64,000 nucleotides of DNA from Bradyrhizobium lablabi. Lineage in GTDB: Bacteria; Pseudomonadota; Alphaproteobacteria; Rhizobiales; Xanthobacteraceae. How positions within the stretch are numbered: the first letter of the stretch is position 1; each line of letters starts with the position of its first letter. The stretch covers positions 5,366,501-5,430,500 of the forward strand of contig NZ_LT670844.1 of NCBI RefSeq assembly GCF_900141755.1, in the 5' to 3' direction. The position numbers and the translations under genes are program-made. The notes beneath the pieces are model-generated. The model saw only the letters and a program-made list of their open reading frames with translations, searched no databases and was not told where the DNA came from. This document shows positions 53,891 to 63,097 of this stretch, in pieces.

Positions 53891-54499
53891 ATGCACCACC
53901 GCCTGACGATGCTCGCCGCCGGACTATTGATCGGAACCGCCGCTTTCCAGTTTTCCAACCCGGCCTCCGGTCAGAGTGAAGGCGGGTGGGTCACGCTCGT
54001 CGACAGCAACAAGATGGGCGATTGGGACGAGGTCGGCAAAGCCAATTGGGCGATGCAGGACGGCGCGCTCACCGCCGACAAATTATTGGAAGGCAAGGAC
54101 CCCGCTTACCTCGTCAGCAAGGTCTCCTACAAGGACTTCCAGATCAGGGCCGAATTCTGGACCGACGAAGAAGCCAATAGCGGCGTTTTCCTCCGCTGCG
54201 ACCAGTCGAAGAAAATCGATGCCAAGATCTGCTACGAGGTCAACATTTTCGACAAGCGGCCGGACCCGAGTTATGGCACCGGCGCGATCGTCGGCGTCGC
54301 CAAGGTCGATCCGATGCCGAAGGCCGCGGGCAAGTGGAACACCTACGAGATCACGGCGCAGGGGCCGCATCTCGTGATCGTGCTCAACGGCCAGAAGACC
54401 GCCGACGTGCGGGACTCGACGCATCTCGGTGGTCCGATCGCCCTGCAATACGGTTCCGGCGTGGTCAAATTCCGCAAGGTGCAGATCAAGCCGCTGTAG
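53891..54499 (+). CDS. Exported DUF1080 (3-keto-disaccharide hydrolase-like) protein
   Basis: A 202-residue protein from the ATG at 53891, with GGAGG eight bases before. Signal peptide (LTMLAAGLLIGTAAFQFSNP) followed by a jelly-roll: WVTLVDSNKMGDWDEVG, SKVSYKDFQIRAEFWTDEEA, NSGVFLRCDQSKKIDAKICY, EVNIFDKRPDPSYGTGAIVG and the final GPIALQYGSGVVKFRKVQIK. This is the DUF1080 (concanavalin-like) pattern of sugar-binding or keto-glycoside hydrolases. Most characterised relatives are from sugar-degrading soil bacteria. Periplasmic. Confidence 0.85.
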   Translation: MHHRLTMLAAGLLIGTAAFQFSNPASGQSEGGWVTLVDSNKMGDWDEVGKANWAMQDGALTADKLLEGKDPAYLVSKVSYKDFQIRAEFWTDEEANSGVFLRCDQSKKIDAKICYEVNIFDKRPDPSYGTGAIVGVAKVDPMPKAAGKWNTYEITAQGPHLVIVLNGQKTADVRDSTHLGGPIALQYGSGVVKFRKVQIKPL

Positions 54500-54578
54500 G
54501 TTGCCTCGTGTCCCGGACGCGGTGCAGCGCGCTTTGTGGTGCACCGCAGAGCCGGGACCCAAACTCGATCTTGCAGTG

Positions 54579-55403
54579 TCAGCCTCGCGGCGTCCGATCG
54601 GTGCCGGAGGACCGGCTCTTGTTGAACAGCAGATAGAGCGCGCGCGGGTTGGTGGTGAGATAGCGCCAGAACAGCCGGCGCGGCTCGAGCCAAATTCGCC
54701 AGACCCATTCGAGCCCGACATTCTGCATCCAGCGCGGCGCCCGGGTCCGGCTGCCCGACAGGAAATTGAACAGCCCACCCGCGGTCTTGATGACGCCGAC
54801 ATTCGAGAGGTCCGGCGTGAATTCTTCGACAAAAGCCTGCTCGTAGGGCACGCCGAGCGCCACCCACAGATAGTCGGGCGCCAGCGCGTTGATCTCCTCG
54901 ACCTTGTCCCGCAACGCCCGGCCCCTGAGATAGCCGTGCGAACGGCCGACGATCCGCAAGTTGGGGTACATTTTCCGGACATTGGCGACGGCTGCGGCAT
55001 TTTCCGCTTCATCGGCGCCGAACATGTAGAAGGTCAGGCCGGCGTCGGCGGCCTTGCGGGCGACGACGTGAAACAGGTCGGTGGTGGCGACGCGTTCCGG
55101 CAGCGGCGTCGATGATTTCAGCCGCGACACCGTGACCAGCGGCTGGCCGTCGGCATTAATGAGGTCGGCGGCGCGAAACAGCAGTCCGGTCATGGGCTCG
55201 GTCGAACAGCGCGCCAGCACCTCGCCGTTGGCCGAGGTCAGGTAAAGCGGCCGGTTCACCCGGCGTTTCGGGAAAACCATCTCGATCATGAAATTCGCGG
55301 TCTGCTCGATGTCGAGCACGGCGAGCCGCAGGCCCCCGAGCGAAATTCGAGGAACGCGAGCCGTCGCGGCTCTGCCGACCGGATTTGCGCGGCGCTCAAG
55401 CAT
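54579..55403 (-). CDS. WecG/TagA/CpsF-family glycosyltransferase
   Basis: A 274-residue member of the WecG/TagA/CpsF group. YLTSANGEVLARCSTEP, LINADGQPLVTVSRLK, FYMFGADEAENAAAVANVRK and YLWVALGVPYEQAFVEEF are the conserved blocks. Such enzymes transfer ManNAcA or related sugars to undecaprenyl-linked acceptors in exopolysaccharide or teichoic acid synthesis. The sugar used here is unknown. Its first codons overlap the end of the GumC-like gene, so translation is coupled. Confidence 0.9.
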   Translation of the reverse strand: MLERRANPVGRAATARVPRISLGGLRLAVLDIEQTANFMIEMVFPKRRVNRPLYLTSANGEVLARCSTEPMTGLLFRAADLINADGQPLVTVSRLKSSTPLPERVATTDLFHVVARKAADAGLTFYMFGADEAENAAAVANVRKMYPNLRIVGRSHGYLRGRALRDKVEEINALAPDYLWVALGVPYEQAFVEEFTPDLSNVGVIKTAGGLFNFLSGSRTRAPRWMQNVGLEWVWRIWLEPRRLFWRYLTTNPRALYLLFNKSRSSGTDRTPRG

Positions 55404-57663
55404 ATTGTCTGTCCCGCTTGCGGTTGACAGAAGCCGGGGTGAGTTCGTTGAGCACGACCCCGATCAGCTTGCGCTCGGCGCCGCCGAGGGCGGCGATGAT
55501 GTCTTCCATGCAGTCATTGATGTCGAGGCTGACCGGCAGGATCGCGACGATGCCGTCCGCGATATCGATCAGCTTGCGGCTGGCGGCGCTCCAGGGCATC
55601 GCCGGTCCATCGAGGATCACGAGATCGTAGCCGCCGCTGGCGCGCGCCTGCGCGATCGCCTTATGGATGGCCTCGCTCGCCTTGGCGTCGGTCCCATCGA
55701 TATCGGGCAGGATCGAGATTCCGTTTGAGGTGTTGATCGCGCGCGACGCCTTGCTGCCGATGCTGAGCCAGCTCAGGCGGCTCGGTTCGCTCCTGCCGAC
55801 GCGATTGATCTTATCGGAGAGTGCGTGGGTGACGTGATCGGCGTCGATCATCAACACCCTGGCGCCATCGCGGGCGGCGGCGAGCGCGACGTTCATCACG
55901 GCGATGCTGCGGTCCTTGCCGGCGCCGGAGCCGATCATGGCCATCACCGGCATGGCCTTGGCGGGCGAATGCTTCAAGAGCGTGGCGCGCATCTCGCGCA
56001 TGGCGTTGAGGAAGGTCGTCATCGGGAAGCCGGCGCGCAGTGTCGGCCAGCCCAACTGCGTGACATCGGGCATGCCGCCGGCTTTGAGGATTCCGCTCAA
56101 GGTCCGCACCACATCGGACTCGTGAAGCCGGGCGATCAAGGGCTTTTCGATTGCCGCGACGGGTGCGGGCTGGCGTGGTTGATTTCCGGGCGGCGTCTTC
56201 GATGGCGATGGTCCGGTTTCGGAACGGACCGGTTGCGGGTCGCTTGCATCCGGCGGCAGCCGATCGGCCGCGACCACCCAGGCTGCTGCAGCCAGTGCGC
56301 CGAGCACGAAGCCGATCATGGCGATGAGGCTCATCGGCGGCGGGAAGGTGCGACGCTGCGGCACGGTGGCCTCGCCGATCACGCGCGCGCTCGAGGTGTT
56401 GAGGCTTTCCTGCTCTTCGGTCTCGCGCGAGCGCTTGAGAAAGGACTGATAGACATCGCGGCTGGCCTCGACGTCGCGCTCGAGCTCGCGCAGCCGCACC
56501 GAGGCCTGGCTGAGCTGGACGCTCTGGCGTTTCTGCGCTTCCAGCGCCTTGTTCAGAGAAGCTTCGTAATCGCGGGCGCGAGTCAGGTCATTCTTGGCCG
56601 ATTGCGCGAAGCGATCGACTTCTTCGTTGATGGTGCGGCGCAGGTCCTCGACCTGCTTCTCCATCTGGCGCAGCGAGGGATGCAGCGGCCCTAACTCGGC
56701 GGTGAGCTCGGCATAGCGCTTGCGCGCCTCGGCATATTGCGCGCGCAGATTGGCGATGGTCTGAGACTGCAGCGCCTCGGGAATGGCGCCGGCATCGGTT
56801 GCCGCGCGGCGGCTTGATTCGATCTGGTCGTATTTGGCCTGGGCGTCGAGCGTCAGCGCGCGCGCCGCCGCAAGCCGCTGGTTGCTGGCGGAAAGCTGCT
56901 GGTCGCTGATCAGGGTGTCCTGGGTGCCGACGAAATCATTCTGCGCCTTGTAGGTTGCGAGCACGTTTTCGGCGTTGCGAAGCCGCTGCTGCAATTCCTT
57001 GAGCCGGCCCGACAGATCGGTCGTCGCGCGCCGCGCGGCGGTCGCCTGCGAGTGTTTCGATTCCGTTAGATATGCGTTGGAGAGCGCGTTCGCGAGCATC
57101 GCCGCCTTGACCGGGTCGTACGACCAGACATCGATATCGACGATGAAGCTGCGGTCGGTCTTTTTGACATTGATATGGCGGTTCAGGGCTTCGAGCGCCG
57201 CGGTCTCGCCGGATTTCGCTTCGCCGGTCGAACGGAGCTCGGGCCCGATCAGGCCGAGCAGGGACGCCAGGACGCCTTTGGATTCACCGCCGAACTCGGG
57301 ATCCTTGTCGATATGGGTATCCTGGATCACCTGCAGAAGCACGCTGTTCGAGGTGATCAGGCGGGCCTGGCTTTCGACCACCATCGCGAGACCGGAGGTG
57401 TCCTGGGAGCGTGGCGTGAGCTCGCGATCGACCAGCTGCAATTCGCGGGGATCGACATAGAGCTGCGCGGTCGCGGTATATTTGGGGCTCAGTGTCTTGC
57501 CGATGGCAACCGCGGCGCAGGCGCAAATCACTGCAGCCGCCGCGATCGCGATCCGCCGCTGCCACAACAAGCGGGCGAGCTCCAGCAGGCTAAAACCTGC
57601 AGGAGTTCGCGGCGCCTGCCGGTCTGGTTTGGTCCGGCCTATCGGTTCGTCATAGACAAGCAT
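55396..57663 (-). CDS. GumC/Wzc-like polysaccharide chain-length/export protein with degenerate kinase
   Basis: A 755-residue protein with the Wzz domain first (SLLELARLLWQRRIAIAAAA, first TM; second TM MSLIAMIGFVLGALAAAAWV), a long coiled coil at about 180-430, and a C-terminal BY-kinase-like domain. The P-loop reads IGSGAGKDRSIAV: Asp replaces the S/T after GK, so ATPase activity is doubtful. The later VLMIDADHVTHALSDK and LVILDGPAMPWSAASRK are still recognisable, but the C-terminus has only one tyrosine. It probably controls chain length rather than autophosphorylating. ATG 57663 is used; GTG 57693 is an alternative. Part of the polysaccharide locus. Confidence 0.9.
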   Translation of the reverse strand: MLVYDEPIGRTKPDRQAPRTPAGFSLLELARLLWQRRIAIAAAAVICACAAVAIGKTLSPKYTATAQLYVDPRELQLVDRELTPRSQDTSGLAMVVESQARLITSNSVLLQVIQDTHIDKDPEFGGESKGVLASLLGLIGPELRSTGEAKSGETAALEALNRHINVKKTDRSFIVDIDVWSYDPVKAAMLANALSNAYLTESKHSQATAARRATTDLSGRLKELQQRLRNAENVLATYKAQNDFVGTQDTLISDQQLSASNQRLAAARALTLDAQAKYDQIESSRRAATDAGAIPEALQSQTIANLRAQYAEARKRYAELTAELGPLHPSLRQMEKQVEDLRRTINEEVDRFAQSAKNDLTRARDYEASLNKALEAQKRQSVQLSQASVRLRELERDVEASRDVYQSFLKRSRETEEQESLNTSSARVIGEATVPQRRTFPPPMSLIAMIGFVLGALAAAAWVVAADRLPPDASDPQPVRSETGPSPSKTPPGNQPRQPAPVAAIEKPLIARLHESDVVRTLSGILKAGGMPDVTQLGWPTLRAGFPMTTFLNAMREMRATLLKHSPAKAMPVMAMIGSGAGKDRSIAVMNVALAAARDGARVLMIDADHVTHALSDKINRVGRSEPSRLSWLSIGSKASRAINTSNGISILPDIDGTDAKASEAIHKAIAQARASGGYDLVILDGPAMPWSAASRKLIDIADGIVAILPVSLDINDCMEDIIAALGGAERKLIGVVLNELTPASVNRKRDRQYA

Positions 57664-58074
57664 CGGCCCCAGCTTCCATTCGAACTGCCGCACGCATCGG
57701 CTGAGGGGTTACTCTTTGCCTTACGCCACGCGCGCCAGGGATAAGCGCGGAACAAACGCAACAGGAAAAATTAACCATACTCAGTGAGGGACTATTCACC
57801 GAAATGGCAAAAAAAGCGTTTAAGCGCCCGCGCATAACGACGCCTCCGCGATGCCCGGAACCGGGATTTTCGGTCTGGGTACCGCCCGAGAGTTGTTAAA
57901 CGTGAACGGCGGCGTATGGCCGTCGCGGCCCGGTCGCCCGGCGACGCCATACGGATAGAAAATTAACCATCTGTTATTGGTTTGCGCTTCGGCGGCCTTA
58001 GCACACACCCCGGCCGCAACATCGGCAAGAGCGGCGCGAGCGAGAGCGATCGTAACTGCTTTAATCACTGGTTT
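57664..58074. other. Intergenic region with paired TTAACCAT boxes
   Basis: TTAACCAT occurs at 57771-57778 and 57963-57970, about 192 bases apart, in AT-rich patches upstream of the GumC-like gene. TTAACCAT is a known half-site for the cell-cycle regulator CtrA in other alphaproteobacteria. A GTG-started 82-codon frame at 57820-58068 on the minus strand is not supported enough to call a gene. Confidence 0.45.
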
Positions 58075-59517
58075 TTATCCGGTGCTGATGTTTGCAAGCT
58101 TGGCTCTGAAAAGCGCGAAACCGAGTTTCAAACGCCCGCGGGTCCGGGAGATGTCGAGCAGCCAGCACATCGCCGCGTAGATGGCCAGTCCCGTTCCGAC
58201 CAGGACAGCGCATGCGGCAAGATGCGAAACATGCAAGTTGACGTCGATGGTTCTGACGGCCAGCGCCATGACCAATCCCGCAATCATCGTCAGCGCGAGC
58301 CGGCCGAGGGGAAGGGGAACCGGAAACGCGAAGCGGCTGAGCATCAGCGCGCAGACAAATCCGATGGCGTCGGCGCCCAGCCGGGCCCACGCGGCGCCGA
58401 TGGTGCCGTAGTCGCTGACCAGGACGTAGGAAAGCGTCAGATTGGCCACGATGATCGAAGCGGTATTGATCAGGTAAAGCGCATTGCGTCCCGACAGCAG
58501 AAAGCTCGCATGCAGGTATTGCTGGGTCAGGACCTGGAACACCACGGCGACCGCGACAACCGGCATGGTCTGTGTCGCCACCTCCCGGAAGTCGGGTCCG
58601 AGGATGACATTGGCGACATGCCCGGAAATGACAGCAAACCCCAGGCAAGCCGGCAGCGTAATAGAGAGCAACAGCTCGACGCATTCGGCGAGATGCGATC
58701 GCACGGCCGCATTTCCCTGACTTGCGTGAATTTTCACGGCGAGCGGAAAGAACGCCGCGGCCGCGCTCATCGCCGGTATCATCAGCGTCTGCCGGACCAG
58801 GTCGAGGCCTGCGACATACTTTCCGGCATCTGCGGCGCCGATGAGATTGGCGATCACGAACCGATCGGTAACGCTGGAGACAGCGAGTAACGTGAGGGAC
58901 AGCGTGAGCGGCAGGCCTTGCCTTGCCGCCGCCGAAAGCGCTGACACGTCGAATTTGACAATTGTTCCCCGCCACGCGGCCCGCGACTGGACGAATACTG
59001 CGAGCAGACAGGCAAGCGCCGACGAAAGCAGCAGCAGAAAGCCTGTCGGACTGAGAAGGGCAACGACGACGCCGAGGCAAAGTACCGAAGCTGCGCGAAC
59101 CAGTGTGGCCTTCATCGCCGCGAGCGCCATAAGCCGCGCGCGAACCAGATCCTGGGTGAGTTCGAACAGGCCGATCGCAACCGAAAGCACGACGGCCGTC
59201 AATGCCGCCGAGGGGGCCAGGCCGAGCAGGCGTCCCAGTCCGTAGGCGATGGGCGCGCTGAGGCAGCTGATGAAATACCCCGTAATCACGAGGCCTCGAA
59301 TGTCGGTGCCGTCATCCTTGGCGTGCCCGCTCAGGATAAGATTTCGAAACCAGCCAACCAGGAAGACGCTGACAACCGACGCAAATCCGACGCCAAGCAG
59401 ATAGGTGCCGTAATCGTGTGGCGAAAACAGCCGCGTGAACGCGAACACGCTCAATAGCCCCAGCAATGCGGAGAGGATATTGGCGGATAGATTGATGCTG
59501 GCCTGCCCGATCAGCAT
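58075..59517 (-). CDS. Wzx-type polysaccharide flippase
   Basis: A 480-residue membrane protein with about 12-14 helices. N-terminal helices read INLSANILSALLGLLSVFAF and VGFASVVSVFLVGWFRNLIL, and TLSLTLLAVSSVTDRFVIAN marks the family core. C-terminal GYVLVSDYGTIGAAWARLG-type segments close it. It moves undecaprenyl-linked oligosaccharide across the inner membrane. The start overlaps the DUF6492 gene by seven bases, showing tight coupling. No Wzy polymerase is in the window. Confidence 0.88.
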   Translation of the reverse strand: MLIGQASINLSANILSALLGLLSVFAFTRLFSPHDYGTYLLGVGFASVVSVFLVGWFRNLILSGHAKDDGTDIRGLVITGYFISCLSAPIAYGLGRLLGLAPSAALTAVVLSVAIGLFELTQDLVRARLMALAAMKATLVRAASVLCLGVVVALLSPTGFLLLLSSALACLLAVFVQSRAAWRGTIVKFDVSALSAAARQGLPLTLSLTLLAVSSVTDRFVIANLIGAADAGKYVAGLDLVRQTLMIPAMSAAAAFFPLAVKIHASQGNAAVRSHLAECVELLLSITLPACLGFAVISGHVANVILGPDFREVATQTMPVVAVAVVFQVLTQQYLHASFLLSGRNALYLINTASIIVANLTLSYVLVSDYGTIGAAWARLGADAIGFVCALMLSRFAFPVPLPLGRLALTMIAGLVMALAVRTIDVNLHVSHLAACAVLVGTGLAIYAAMCWLLDISRTRGRLKLGFALFRAKLANISTG

Positions 59518-60473
59518 ATCGCGGCGAGCCCCGCGGCTTCACTGGGGAAGGTGATCGGGGCACCGACAGCGGCAGTTTCCTCGATCACGGCCCGGATCGT
59601 CTCGACCGGCGTGCCGGAGAAGGATGTCACGGAGAAAGCGACGTCATCCTTATCCGCACGGCGAAGCAGCGCGTTCAATTCGCGTCGGCTAAGCCTCGGC
59701 TGATCCCAATAGCTGACGCATGGCGTGCGCGAAGTGGGGCTGTGCCTGCCCGAAAGGTGAGCGTCGCTCTCGGCGAAATAGCCGTAGAGCATGTATTCGG
59801 AAAACTGTTGGGTCCGGCACAAGGCTTCGACCCAATCGAGGCCCGTCACGGCTTCGATGCGCGAGACCATCGCGCGCGTCGTCTCTTGGTCCCAAAAAAT
59901 GATGTGGCCGATGAAATCGGACGCCGGCAGCGGCGGTGTCGTTAATCCAAGCATTTGATGGGTTGTCTCGACCCAATGCGAATGACTGAGGTGGCTGGAT
60001 GTGACCTGGTTCGGCATGTTCAGCAGCGGGAAAGAATTTGGATATTCAAACCGCGAAATGTCAAAATTCCGGAAGAAAACGACGTCGGAATCCAGGATGC
60101 AATATCGCTTGTGAGGCAGCGCGATGGCCGCGGCGATCTTGAGGAACTGCTGCACATGCCAGCCGTTGACCGGCTTCGTTCGAAATGACCACCAATATTG
60201 GCGCCGCTTGCGCTGAACGAAGCGAGGCAGCGGCCGCAACCATTTGGGGAGGAACTGTGATGCCGGAAGTACGCTTCTGCGCTCGCTCGCAAGGTGAGAG
60301 AACAGCGGTAAATCACAATCCGGGACCAGCAGATAATGCCTGGAAAACGCGCCGACATGACGGTCGACACTCTCGCAGAGCAGACTGCACAGCTCGAGAT
60401 CGCGCCCGTAAGTTGGGGTTAACAGCGCCACGTGATTCATCTTGTGGGTCTCTTTGGCGGTGACATTGGCCAT
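59511..60473 (-). CDS. DUF6492 protein, glycosyltransferase-like
   Basis: A protein of 320 residues from the ATG at 60473, or 309 from 60440. The DUF6492 pattern is clear: MNHVALLTPTYGRDLELCSL, ESVDRHVGAFSRHYLLVPD, YWWSFRTKPVNGWHVQQFLK and the metal-like ALPHKRYCILDSDVVFFRNF (DSD). The DxD and GT-A-type architecture suggest a nucleotide-sugar glycosyltransferase, though not proven biochemically. The gene overlaps the flippase and is upstream in transcription. Long frame upstream of 60473 has no support. Confidence 0.78.
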   Translation of the reverse strand: MANVTAKETHKMNHVALLTPTYGRDLELCSLLCESVDRHVGAFSRHYLLVPDCDLPLFSHLASERRSVLPASQFLPKWLRPLPRFVQRKRRQYWWSFRTKPVNGWHVQQFLKIAAAIALPHKRYCILDSDVVFFRNFDISRFEYPNSFPLLNMPNQVTSSHLSHSHWVETTHQMLGLTTPPLPASDFIGHIIFWDQETTRAMVSRIEAVTGLDWVEALCRTQQFSEYMLYGYFAESDAHLSGRHSPTSRTPCVSYWDQPRLSRRELNALLRRADKDDVAFSVTSFSGTPVETIRAVIEETAAVGAPITFPSEAAGLAAIC

Positions 60474-60815
60474 CGGTTTTCGAGTCGGTCGTTTCCTTAG
60501 GTAGCGAAACAGCAAGATCGGTGCCGAACCGCTCCGGACCTGCAGCGGCAGTTTGAAGTTGGTTAATTGGCCGGCTCGGTAACCATCCCGCATATCCACA
60601 CCGCTGCCACAGTGGTGCACGCTGCACTGCCGGACTGCTTCAGGCGCGTGTTTCCGGCACGGCGGACCGTCCGCCATGTCCGCATTTGCAACAGGCTATC
60701 GATTTGCCCGCGGTAACCATCATGAGCACACCGTTGGTGCGCGGTATCACTCTGGACCGGATGTTGCAGCAGCCCGCCAAATATCCCCAATCTCGTCGGC
60801 GAAAGGCGTGCGTGC
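60474..60815. other. Divergent intergenic region with EPS-associated element copy 1
   Basis: It contains the first copy of the roughly 47-base element (60649-60695), and GGTTAATT near 60561. A 48-codon frame ATG 60674 in the element has no support as a gene. The region must hold promoters for both the DUF6492 and GH26-like genes. Confidence 0.45.
60649..60695 (+). repeat. EPS-associated element, copy 1
   Basis: It reads TTTCCGGCACGGCGGACC, then GTCCGCCATGTCCGCATTTG and CAACAGG. The same order TTTC-GGCAC, TGTCCG, TGTCCG, TTTGCAACAG occurs at 60882-60927, and a more diverged copy at 63658-63707. Functions in common with an EPS regulator are inferred. Confidence 0.6.
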
Positions 60816-61931
60816 GTGACAATAGGGTGGGATTTCCAGCGTGGTTTTCTTGTCAGGAGGCCGAAGCCCGTCGTGCCTGCTCGTTTCGGCACAGCCGGAT
60901 TGTCCGGTGTGTCCGTTTTTGCAACAGCGCGCAATTCTCTTTTGGGCCGAAACATCTGTGCCAGTCGTCGCGATCGGGGGCTCACGAAACGGCTGGCCGT
61001 CGTTCTCGTGACGTTGGCTCTGAGCGGAATCCTTTCAGCCCACGGCGAGACACTGGTCGCCCCGCGCGCCTTCTCAAATTCCTCAAAGCTTGCCGGCGCA
61101 TTCGTAAACTGGGGGCCCGACGGCCGCGAACATTCCTTGCAGATATGGGAAAAGTGGCTGCGGCAGGAGCCGTCGTCCGTGCCCGGCGTTGACTTTTACG
61201 GCGGGCCGACATGGGAGGATTTTTTCAAATTGAATTGGGTTCCGGGCATCTGGAAAAAGCTGAACCCGAAGCGAAACGTTGTTTGGTCGGTGCCGCTGAC
61301 GGTGAAAGGAACCTCTCTTGCGGATGTCGCGAACGGCTTACACGACGCCGAATTTGAAGCGGCGGCCCGGGCGATTTCCGAGGCGCAGCCAACGGCCATC
61401 ATTCGTCTGGGCTGGGAAATGAACATCGCCGACTCCGCATGGTTTGCCGGCGGCCAGGAGGCCGACTACATCCGGGCCTACCGGCGCGTGATCGGAATAT
61501 TCAGGCGATACTCGAGCCACTTCAAATACGACTGGTGTCCGGGGTGGGGACCGCAACAACTCGCCGCCGATCTCGCCTACCCGGGCGACGACGTCGTCGA
61601 TTACGTCGGTCTCGACGTGTACGATTTCAAACAGGACGGTTCGCCGCAACAGCGGTGGGACACTTATTATTTGAAGGCACCGTTTGGTCTGCAGTGGCAA
61701 CGGGATTTTTCCGCCTTGCATGCCAAACGCATGAGCTACCCCGAGTGGGGAGTCGGCAATTTCGGCGACAACCCTTTTTTCATTCAGCAGATGCACGAGT
61801 GGTTCTTGAATAACGCAGAGAATATCGCTTATGCGGCGTATTTTGACGTGGATGGATTATGGCCGACACAAATCGACAACAACCGGTTTCCCAAGTCTCA
61901 GAAGCTGTTCAGAAAGCTTTTTGGGCGTTGA
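60816..61931 (+). CDS. Exported GH26-like glycoside hydrolase
   Basis: A 371-residue frame starting with GTG 60816. The signal-like segment RLAVVLVTLALSGILSAHGE lies about 55 codons in, so the true start may be later, such as GTG 60873. The GH26 fold is indicated by IIRLGWEMNIADSAWF (acid/base Glu), YPGDDVVDYVGLDVYDF, and MSYPEWGVGNFGDNPFF (nucleophile Glu). GH26 members cut mannans or related glycans; in EPS loci they may trim or degrade the polymer. It is the first plus-strand gene of the locus. Confidence 0.8.
   Translation: MTIGWDFQRGFLVRRPKPVVPARFGTAGLSGVSVFATARNSLLGRNICASRRDRGLTKRLAVVLVTLALSGILSAHGETLVAPRAFSNSSKLAGAFVNWGPDGREHSLQIWEKWLRQEPSSVPGVDFYGGPTWEDFFKLNWVPGIWKKLNPKRNVVWSVPLTVKGTSLADVANGLHDAEFEAAARAISEAQPTAIIRLGWEMNIADSAWFAGGQEADYIRAYRRVIGIFRRYSSHFKYDWCPGWGPQQLAADLAYPGDDVVDYVGLDVYDFKQDGSPQQRWDTYYLKAPFGLQWQRDFSALHAKRMSYPEWGVGNFGDNPFFIQQMHEWFLNNAENIAYAAYFDVDGLWPTQIDNNRFPKSQKLFRKLFGR
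60882..60927 (+). repeat. EPS-associated element, copy 2
   Basis: It reads CGTTTCGGCACAGCCGGAT, then TGTCCGGTGTGTCCGTTTTT and GCAACAG. It falls within the 5' coding part of the GH26-like frame as annotated, which supports placing that gene's real start downstream of it, or a coding origin for the element. Confidence 0.6.
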
Positions 61932-62008
61932 TGCTGCGAGAAGTGCGGCCTCTGCCGGTTAGCCTCCAGCAGCAGGCAGCCGTGCAATACCAGGATCACT
62001 CGAGAAAC

Positions 62009-63097
62009 CTAATTCGACTGGTTTCCGGCCATCAATGTCAGGCCCATCTTTAATTTATCGGTCAGCGTTCGTTGCGACAGGCAAGTGAACAAGCAGAGTT
62101 TGTCACAGGCAACGGTCTCTTTACGCCGCGTGCGGGCTTCCTCGCCATACCAGATTTCGCGCGCGGTTTGAGTTCGAACGTTCCCGATGGGCTTGAAGAA
62201 CCAGCAAACCTCCAGGCGGCCATCTGAGCGAATGAAATAATTTCGCATGCCAATCCGGCACGGCATGACCTCCGGCGGCGCTTTCTCCCGCCGAAAATGG
62301 TTTGGCCAGGCATTGAGCACCGCTTCGCCATTCAGGATAGGTGCCCCGCCGCCCTTCAGTCGCAGTAATTCGTCACGAACGGCGATGAGATCTTCCATCT
62401 CATCCTCCCCAATCCACAATTCGTCTTCAACCTCCGACGTTCCCATTTCGACGGGTTGAAAACTGAGTGCGGTGGCGCCGATTTCTTGTATCCACTCAAC
62501 CATCTCCGGCAGGCGGCGAAAATTAAGCTTATGGACGACGGGTTTAATGATGATCGGAAACTCCAATCCTTCGGATCGTCTCATATCGGAGATATTGCGG
62601 ATGCCTTGCACGATATCGGTCAGCGAGTTTTCCACACCACGCGAATAATCATGGATCTTCGGATCCATCGAGTCGATCGAGATGTTTATGTTGAAAGGAT
62701 TTGCCTGCACCGTTTGCGCGACGATTTTCTTGTTGTGATAGGCTCCGCCGTTTGTGGTCACGCCCCAATGGATGTCGTTATCCCGGCAAAATCGAACGAG
62801 GTCTATGAAGCCCTTTTTCAGATAAGGTTCGCCACCCGCGAATTCCACGTGATATGCGCCGATAAACTCCTTCAAACTCAGGAGCGCCCGCTGCCATTCG
62901 GCGATGGACATCTCATCCCGATAGTTCGGGCGCCTCCAATAGTCGCAGTAACGACACTTGTAATTGCACCGCTCTATGACTTCCGCGAATATGGCCGCCG
63001 GACGAGTAACGTCACGACCGGTTCGCAAATAAAGTTCTTCCGACAAGGCATTGCGGACATGCTTGGCGCCCAGTGAGATGAAGTCTCGCGCTTTCAC
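62009..63097 (-). CDS. Radical SAM protein with C-terminal SPASM-like cysteine cluster
   Basis: A 362-residue protein from GTG 63097, with GGAG eight bases upstream; a GTG at 63205 would extend it. The radical SAM cluster is CNYKCRYC (Cys44, 48, 51), followed by EFAGGEPYLKKGFIDLVRF (GGE motif) and FNINISIDSMDPKIHD. The C-terminus has several cysteines (MPCRIGMRN, EVCWFF, ACDKLCLFTCLSQ) like an auxiliary Fe-S SPASM/twitch domain. SPASM enzymes often modify peptides or sugars. No peptide precursor is recognised. Its place in an EPS locus suggests sugar or lipid-linked intermediate modification. Confidence 0.88.
   Translation of the reverse strand: MKARDFISLGAKHVRNALSEELYLRTGRDVTRPAAIFAEVIERCNYKCRYCDYWRRPNYRDEMSIAEWQRALLSLKEFIGAYHVEFAGGEPYLKKGFIDLVRFCRDNDIHWGVTTNGGAYHNKKIVAQTVQANPFNINISIDSMDPKIHDYSRGVENSLTDIVQGIRNISDMRRSEGLEFPIIIKPVVHKLNFRRLPEMVEWIQEIGATALSFQPVEMGTSEVEDELWIGEDEMEDLIAVRDELLRLKGGGAPILNGEAVLNAWPNHFRREKAPPEVMPCRIGMRNYFIRSDGRLEVCWFFKPIGNVRTQTAREIWYGEEARTRRKETVACDKLCLFTCLSQRTLTDKLKMGLTLMAGNQSN

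Noticed and set aside
57820..58068. GTG-started 82-codon minus frame after the flippase
   Set aside because: It has a possible leader but a weak ribosome site and no recognised domain; it sits in an AT-rich regulatory gap. Kept as intergenic.
60674..60820. 48-codon frame beginning in EPS element copy 1
   Set aside because: No ribosome site or homology; explained by the repeated element.
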